A stretch of DNA of 64,000 bases from NCBI RefSeq assembly GCF_037325665.1, contig NC_090255.1, positions 1,619,986-1,683,985 of the forward strand, in the 5' to 3' direction. This stretch comes from Littorina saxatilis (Eukaryota > Mollusca > Gastropoda > Littorinimorpha > Littorinidae). The notes beneath the pieces were generated by a model that saw only the letters and a list, made by a program, of their open reading frames with translations, was not told the origin of the DNA and did no database searches. This document shows, one piece after another, positions 57,900-64,000 of this stretch (its first letter is position 1; each line of letters opens with the position of its first letter). The position numbers were made by a program, and so were the translations under genes.

Positions 57900-59030
57900 A
57901 CACAACAGCCCCGCCCGACTTAACAACACAACAGTCCCGCCCGACTTAACAACAAAATGAACGCTTATGTCTAATGTGTATGCAGACTTCATGGCATTTA
58001 ACTATTATTCCAGATGAAAACAACCAAACAAACAATAAATAATAAAAATACCAACCAACAAACAAAGAAAACTCTTTGAGGAGGTTTCAACAGTAGACAG
58101 AGCCACACCATAGAGTACACTGTGATTAAAATCAGCAGCAGTCCATAGATAAAAAAAAATTAAAAAAATAAATAAAAAGATTAAAAGTAAAATAAAAAAT
58201 CAATTACTCCGAGTAAGTTTCATGCATTCGCGGCGAGGGTCATACTAAACGAATCACTGCCAGTAAAACAATTGGAACAAATACCAAACTTTGAATTAAC
58301 AGCCGAAATATCGTGCAGCTTCGAGATAGGATGAAGTGTCTGTATTATTCAAGTGTGGGACAGTATCTTGAAGGGAATATGACATCTCTAAGTCTTTATA
58401 TTGATAAACACATTTTTTACTTCAGTGATATGATGTATTTGAGACGAACAAAACGACGAAAAGTCGATACACACAACGCCACGTGTCACGAGGAATGTTT
58501 GCCAAGTTTGTAATCAACTTGAAATGAATCTCATTCCACAGACCGAGTCACGCAAACTGATGTGTTACCCTTGGTATACGGTTCAGGACTACCGTCGTGG
58601 ATATGAAATAGATACGCTCTGTTAACCGTCGACGTAACATAAAAATAGAACGACAAAGAAGTACGGGCTGATGAAGGATTGTCTGATGGAATCAATACGG
58701 GGACATAAACAAACTAAAAACTAACTGGTATAATTATATTGATAATGCATGATATGAGGTGACCATTTTGTTATATTTTCGCTATTGGAACATTACCAAC
58801 GGAACCATTCTTGTTTCAAGTCATACTTCTTTTAATGATGAACGTTACCCTGGTCAGTTCAATTTCTATGAGCTAGCTGATCGACACTGAAGTCTGATTG
58901 AACTATCAAGTCAATACCGATCAATGGGTCTTAACGCCAGACTACAGCCTCAAGTTTAAAGGCACAGGCCGTCCCGCGACAACAGTTCTGCTCGCTTCCT
59001 CAGATCGGTTCAGTCGTATACATGGAATAA
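57900..59030. other. Gene-free stretch
   Basis: AT-rich, with A-rich stretches at 58145-58205. No exon with a coiled-coil reading or compatible splice borders was recognised on either strand, but short exons could be missed. Confidence 0.4.
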
Positions 59031-59036
59031 GATCAG

Positions 59037-59093
59037 GGGCGGATCCAGGGGGGGGAGGGGGTCCGGGGTTTCTGCCCCCCCCCCTCCAGCCTA
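59037..59093. repeat. G-rich/C-rich inverted tract after GGGGCGGATCCAGG
   Basis: caggggcggatccagggggg resembles termini of some eukaryotic hAT-type MITEs. It is followed by a C run that can pair with it. Only a short fragment; it abuts the element at 59100. Confidence 0.4.
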
Positions 59094-59099
59094 CAAAGA

Positions 59100-59685
59100 A
59101 CAAGAAGGGCAAAGCCCATACGACTCACATGCTTGACCTTGACCTTTACATGACCTTGACCTTCAGGGTCAAGGTCAAATAACTAAACATAGCAATGACA
59201 TCATACACTAAGAACTGCTTTACACATTTTTCCTACCAAAATACATTGGTCAAGGTCATCCAAGGTCATGCAACACAAAGCTGTTAATTCAAGACATAGG
59301 AAGTACAATGGTGCTTATTGGCTCTTTCTACCATGAGATATGGTCACTTTTAGTGGTTCACTACCTTATTTTGGTCACATTTCATAAGGGTCAAAGTGAC
59401 CTTGACCTTGATCATTTGTGACCAAATGTGTCTCATGATGAAAGCATAACATGTGCCCCACATAATTTTTAAGTTTGAAACAGTTATCTTCCATAGTTCA
59501 GGGTCAAGGTCACTTCAAAATATGTATACAATCCAATACAATACAATCCTGTGACCTTGACCTTGAAGCAAGGTAAACCAAACTGGTATCAAAAGATGGG
59601 GCTTACTTTGCCCTATATATCATATATAGGTGAGGTATTCAATCTCAAAAACGTCAGAGAAAATGTGAAAAATGTGAAAAATAGC
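59100..59685. mobile_element. Dispersed element rich in TCAAGGTCA sites, copy 3 (truncated)
   Basis: Same start (caagaagggcaaagcccata) as the other two copies, with about 80 bp of extra sequence near the start containing more ttgaccttgacc motifs. It ends in the aaaatgtgaaaaatag region without the GGAC tail. Confidence 0.83.
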
Positions 59686-60154
59686 AGGAACATTGTGTGT
59701 CATGAACTGATGTCTTCACAGCCAGGCCAGGTCTGTGACGGCGAGCCGAGTCGTTAAATTTAACGTCCCACAAAGCAACGGTCAGCTAAAGATGACGATT
59801 TGATTCGACACATCCCTTCACCCCACCCACTCACCCACCCGCCTCAAAGAAAAAAAATGAAATTTACGATTAAAGGGGGGAAAAACCACCAGGATGTATA
59901 AATATGATTACGATGAATGTAGTCACGGGCACAGTCAAACTGTCTTCTGTTGCGTGCACGTTGGCGAATATGCGGCTTTGCAGTAAGCAGGACTTGTAAT
60001 GTTGGAACACATTCTAACATTTTGCATTTTAGTTCTCTATTCTAACAGCCAAGTCTGCGCTCATGAAGTTCCGGTATTTATCACAGTTTCAGGTTATTAG
60101 CGACAGGAGTGACGTGTTCGATGAACGCAAAACCTTATCTGTGTGTCCCGTGTT

Positions 60155-60508
60155 GAGACTACATTTTGTTTGTTCGTTCATGGGCTGAAACTCCCACGGC
60201 TTTTACGTGTATGACCGTTTTTACCCCGCCATTTAGGCAGCCATACGCCGCTTTCGGAGGAAGCATGCTGGGTATTTTCGTGTTTCTATAACCCACCGAA
60301 CTCTGACATGGATTACAGGATCTTTTTCGTGCGCACTTGGTCTTGTGCTTGCGTGTACACACGGGGGTGTTCGGACACCGAGGAGAGTCTGCACACAAAG
60401 TTGACTCTAAGAAATGAATTTCTCGCCGAACGTGGGGACGAACTCAAGCTGACAGCGGCCAACTGGATACAAATCCAGCGCGCTACCGACTGAGCTACAT
60501 CCCCGTCC
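60155..60508 (-). mobile_element. tRNA-derived SINE (family C), uninterrupted copy
   Basis: On the minus strand it begins cggggatgtagctcagtcgg (A box) with a following gagttcgtccc B-box-like motif. The body includes aagaccaagtgcgcacgaaa and ends in a (CAAA)n-type tail. It serves as the reference for the split copy at 38770-39957. Confidence 0.85.
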
Positions 60509-61029
60509 GAGACTGTACATGAAAGGGTTCACAACATGTCAACGTGGGGAATCTGGAAAATACTAAAAGAAATACACCATGACTAATATTGTAGTACTTG
60601 TATTATTACCGGTACTTATTACTTTTGTTTGTGTAAGTTTGCAATGGTTATTCTTTTGGTTGTCTCCATTTTTACGTCGTAGTTTTAGCTGGGACAGTTC
60701 TCTCCCCCCCCCACCCCCTCCCTTCTCTTTCTCTCTCCTGGTCGCTCTCTCTTTCTATCTCACTCCCTCCCTTTCCCTCTCTCTGTCTTTCACCCCTCCC
60801 TCTCTCTCTCACTGCTTGTTGCCTCCTTCACGCTTTCTTTGGTGACCCAACCCGGACATATCTCGCTCATTAACCCAGCAACTATGTCCAGCATGCTTCT
60901 TTACGCCTATATTTCCTGATTCTAAAAAAGGAAACATTTTCAGAAGTCAACTACATCATTCTGCTGAAGCAACAGCAAGCTCCTACACCCGGTATAAAGC
61001 CCTATTAGGACGGCGGAGAAGAAAAGCAC

Positions 61030-61202
61030 AGTAAAACCTATCTTCTAAGACCAGCCAATTTCAGACCTCCAAAATGTTAACACCGTACTTTTTCACATGT
61101 TCTCTTCATAACCTCTCTAATGGTACCTCTATTTTAAGACTCCCTCCTTGTGAAGACCTGATTTCTCAGATTTGTTGAGGTCTTAAGGAGGGTTCCACTG
61201 CA
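61030..61202 (-). repeat. Dispersed GTCTTAAAA repeat, inverted copy
   Basis: ctcagatttgttgaggtctt and ctattttaagactccctcct relate to the repeat at 37738, here without a G expansion. Confidence 0.55.
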
Positions 61203-61394
61203 GCATTGTACGGAGGTGATGTTGTGGCTCTGTGGCGCCGCCAGTCTTATGATTGATAGATTGGTGTTGTGGGGCTATAGGCCAAGCTCAGCGCTCTTCG
61301 ATCTATTGTCAGAGAAGAAAAAAAGAGAAAGAAAGAAGTGTTGGCGCGACACGGAACGCTTGGGGTCCTGGGTCTTGGTGCCACTGCCAGGTAT

Positions 61395-61507
61395 GTCCAG
61401 GTCAGCCATAGGCACTTGACTATTTCCAGGTCAGCCATAGGCACTTGACTATTTCCAGGTCAGCCATAGGCACTTACCAGGTCAGCCATAGGCACTTGAC
61501 TATTTCT
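61395..61507. repeat. 29-bp tandem repeat, 4 copies
   Basis: The unit is caggtcagccataggcactt plus gactatttc; the third unit is shortened. Confidence 0.9.
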
Positions 61508-61858
61508 AATGGGGGTGATTTTCATTTCCATTTTTCCCAAAGTTTATTTATTAATTTACACATTTATCTAGCTACATGCTCAATGCAGCCATCGGCTTGT
61601 GTGCTGTGTTTTCTGTCTTTACAAACAATTGATAATGTCGAAAAGGAAGGTGTTTCACAGCTTATATTCCCTTAACGATCGGTTCATCAGTCAATCAATA
61701 AATGAATCATTCATTTCAGTTAATTCAGCCAATAAACCACGGATATGACCACACAAGACCATAAGAAAAGCTAAATAAGGGAGAGAGTGTTTTTGGTTAC
61801 AAATGAAATAACGCACAAAATGATACTCATCAATTAGGTTTATCAAAATTAAAATTCT

Positions 61859-62052
61859 GCTTGTACTATGAGGACTTGTACTATGAGGACTTGTACTGTG
61901 AGGACTTGTACTATGAGGACAAAGACTTGTACTATGAGGACAAAGACTTGTACTATGAGGACAAAGACTTGTACTATGAGGACAAAGACTTGTACTATGA
62001 GGACAAAGACTTGTACTATGAGGACAAAGACTTGTACTATGAGGACAAAGAC
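61859..62052. repeat. 15- and 21-bp tandem repeat
   Basis: gacttgtactatgag (15 bp) units lead into gacttgtactatgaggacaaa (21 bp) units. Both are multiples of three and open in several frames (DLYYEDK on plus). Low-complexity artefact, not a gene as far as I can see. Confidence 0.92.
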
Positions 62053-62889
62053 GCAACAAAAATCCTGAGTTGTACCTGTTTCTTTTCTTTTCCAAACCTC
62101 CGATTCTACAACAGTTTCGTCATTAAATGTCCAATCCATCCAACCTGTCCCACACTATTTCTTTTCTCTCTTTTTCTGCCTGCCTGTTCATTTTATTTGA
62201 TTGTATGCTGTTTTATTCCCCTGTTTCCTTCTTCTTTAAGAATGCTTTTTTGGGGGGGGGGCTTAATTTTTTCTGCGTGGTAACGGATCATTTGGTCTTT
62301 TACTCTTAGTCTATGAGACTTTCCCAACACATACCAAAGTAAGACGAAACGTAAAAGTCAGTGCCAATGCCATAGGTCTTTAGGTGATTGACACTGCAGT
62401 CGCGTGCGCTACTTTTTCCCAGGTGAGAATGCCACCCCCCCCCCCCCCTCCTTCTCCACTCCTCCCCCGGCCTCCCCCGACTTTTGAACATTACCTGGGT
62501 GCCAGAATACAGTACGCGTCACTCTGCCTGTTTGCCAATGTCGCCCGAGTAAGACCTCTTGTGTTGACGCGTGAAAGACTTGGTACATTGTCGGTCGTCT
62601 GACAGCTGTATTGTGAGAACTCCCCTTAAACCTCAAGTACCGCAGTGTGTGTGTGTGTCCGTGTGTTAGGGTGCATTACCCGGTAGTTGTGTATTGCTGC
62701 ATAACGTTACAATACGACGAGGCTTGTCCGCACACAGACACACTGTGGCATACATGCACGGAATTTGTCGGCATGCATAGTGCTAAGAGAGAAGTGTGTC
62801 TGTGAGTGGAGTGACTGACACAGTGTTGAACCATGAAGTCATATTGACTCTAGATGTCTTGGAACGAGCTTCTGGATATAAAACAGCCT

Positions 62890-63060
62890 TGAAGACACCC
62901 AAAGGTTTGTTCCAATCACCGAAGCTATCAGTTTTATTTAAAACATCGGAGTGGAACATTTGTGTTTGAGACATCGGAGTAGACAGTTTTGCTTGAAATA
63001 TCGAAGCTAAACATTTCGTTTGAAATATCGATGTTGAAACTACAAGTGTTCCATGACAGA
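62890..63060. repeat. Degenerate short tandem repeats
   Basis: Imperfect copies of a unit with acatcggagt or atatcgaagc and ttgtttgaga about every 30 bp. Confidence 0.5.
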
Positions 63061-63211
63061 GCCAATGATGTAGTTCTCAAGCCAACATCAGCGTCTGGAA
63101 GAATACCACTGAGTTTCTGCTAACCTCGTATTGCGCTTTTTACTGCATTGACAACAACGACGACAATAGCAACACGATTGGTAAGACAGTGTTGTCACCT
63201 CCATTAACTAG

Positions 63212-63212
<1 letters not shown>

Positions 63213-63272
<60 letters not shown>
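63213..63272. repeat. (GTT)n microsatellite
   Basis: About 20 uninterrupted GTT units. Confidence 0.95.
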
Positions 63273-63410
63273 AAGCCAACGATCGTATCGTCAGTTTTGT
63301 ATATCTCACATTTCAGTTGTGAAAAACTAAACATGTTTTATATCAAAGAGCAAACAAAGAAACAAAAAAACTACATTGTTAGAGGACCAAAACAAAGAGC
63401 GTCAACACAT

Positions 63411-63567
63411 GCAGTCCTAGCACTAACCCCATTATGCCAGACGCCAGGCGGAGCAGCCACTAGATTGCCAATTTTAAAGTCTTAGGTATGACCCGGCCGG
63501 GGTTCGAACCCACGACCTCCCGATCACGGGGCGGACGCCTTACCAACAAGGCCAACCGTGCCGGTTT
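63411..63567 (-). mobile_element. tRNA-derived SINE (family A), truncated copy 3
   Basis: Matches the head half of the copies at 20081 and 49374 (B box ggttcgaaccc on minus) and ends accggcacggttggcc. The tail half is missing. Confidence 0.88.
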
Positions 63568-63799
63568 TGTCCTAAATCCACCCAAGGCCCTTTGTGCAAT
63601 GGACAGAAATGACACAGTTTTTCTCTGATCCAGCTTCAAGCTTTACAGTGACAGACAAGGTGCCAAGAGCAAGGTAACATGCAGCGAACACTTGACAGCA
63701 CTCCAGTGTTGACCCAAGCCCCTTGTGGAATGGTCCCTTAAAGACACAGCGCTTCCCGTTTGAAAGATTCAGCTCAATATATTACTCTGATTTTCACAT

Positions 63800-63945
63800 A
63801 GGTTCTGAGAAACAAAGGGACGTAAGCGCTCTAAATGTTTACGCCGTGTGCAACACGAGTAAGTGAGAGTTATGCGGAACCTATCTCCTGGCACCAAAAG
63901 AACAACAAGCGTTGCAATGAACAAGCGACTTCCATCATCAATTTT
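63800..63945. repeat. Third copy of the dispersed repeat at 53500
   Basis: gcgctctaaatgtttacgcc, tctcctggcaccaaaagaac and acaagcgacttccatcatca align with the pair at 53500-53781. Confidence 0.7.
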
Positions 63946-64000
63946 AGTTTTTCATGGTATAAATGAAGCCATCTTTCAACTTAGACAGAACCAAAGCATC

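Noticed and set aside
61861-62283. 140-codon frame with DLYYEDK repeats
   Set aside because: 21-bp tandem repeat open in several frames; the part beyond the repeat shows no domain.

Overview
The window looks like nuclear DNA of a marine gastropod mollusc, probably a caenogastropod of the Littorina type. I infer this from large spliced genes with GT-AG introns, abundant CA/GT and CT microsatellites, telomere-type TTAGGG tracts, many minisatellites, and dispersed tRNA-derived SINEs and MITE-like repeats of kinds I associate with gastropod genomes. No bacterial, CRISPR or rRNA features are seen. Most long open frames are by-products of tandem repeats; real genes had to be assembled from exons with matching splice phases.

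Layout: 1-1.5 kb is a 62-bp satellite. 1.8-4.05 kb is a tandem duplication full of microsatellites. 4-8.3 kb has no recognised gene and holds a 25-bp minisatellite. 8.75-27.9 kb (+) is a gene of 11 firm exons plus one tentative exon for a signal-peptide, five-Ig-domain, single-pass membrane protein of the L1CAM/neuroglian/hemolin type (about 588 aa), possibly related to the molluscan defence molecule of Lymnaea. Its last long intron (18.4-27.7 kb) is a stack of nested repeats. A 200-N assembly gap lies at 28.05-28.25 kb, followed by a 22-bp minisatellite (28.7-30.2 kb), a tRNA-derived SINE (31.5 kb) and a fossil Ty3-type retroelement remnant with an integrase region (32.3-34 kb).

34.2-41.65 kb (+) is a complete six-exon short-chain dehydrogenase/reductase gene (300 aa, 17beta-HSD11/RDH/SDR16C-like) with a full catalytic set. 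45.5-57.9 kb (-) carries eleven phase-compatible 3' exons, about 1,004 codons, of a coiled-coil protein with a long disordered Ser/Thr-rich region and a basic C terminus. Its 5' end was not found and may lie beyond the window. 58-64 kb is repeats with no gene recognised.

The three genes have no evident shared pathway. The strongest points for follow-up are the Ig receptor without fibronectin domains; a dispersed element loaded with TCAAGGTCA (ERR/NR5A-type) sites in three copies; several cleanly nested transposon insertions; a duplicated splice donor in the dehydrogenase gene; and a CT microsatellite acting as the polypyrimidine tract of a coiled-coil-gene exon. I did not find a convincing wholly new multi-gene system.
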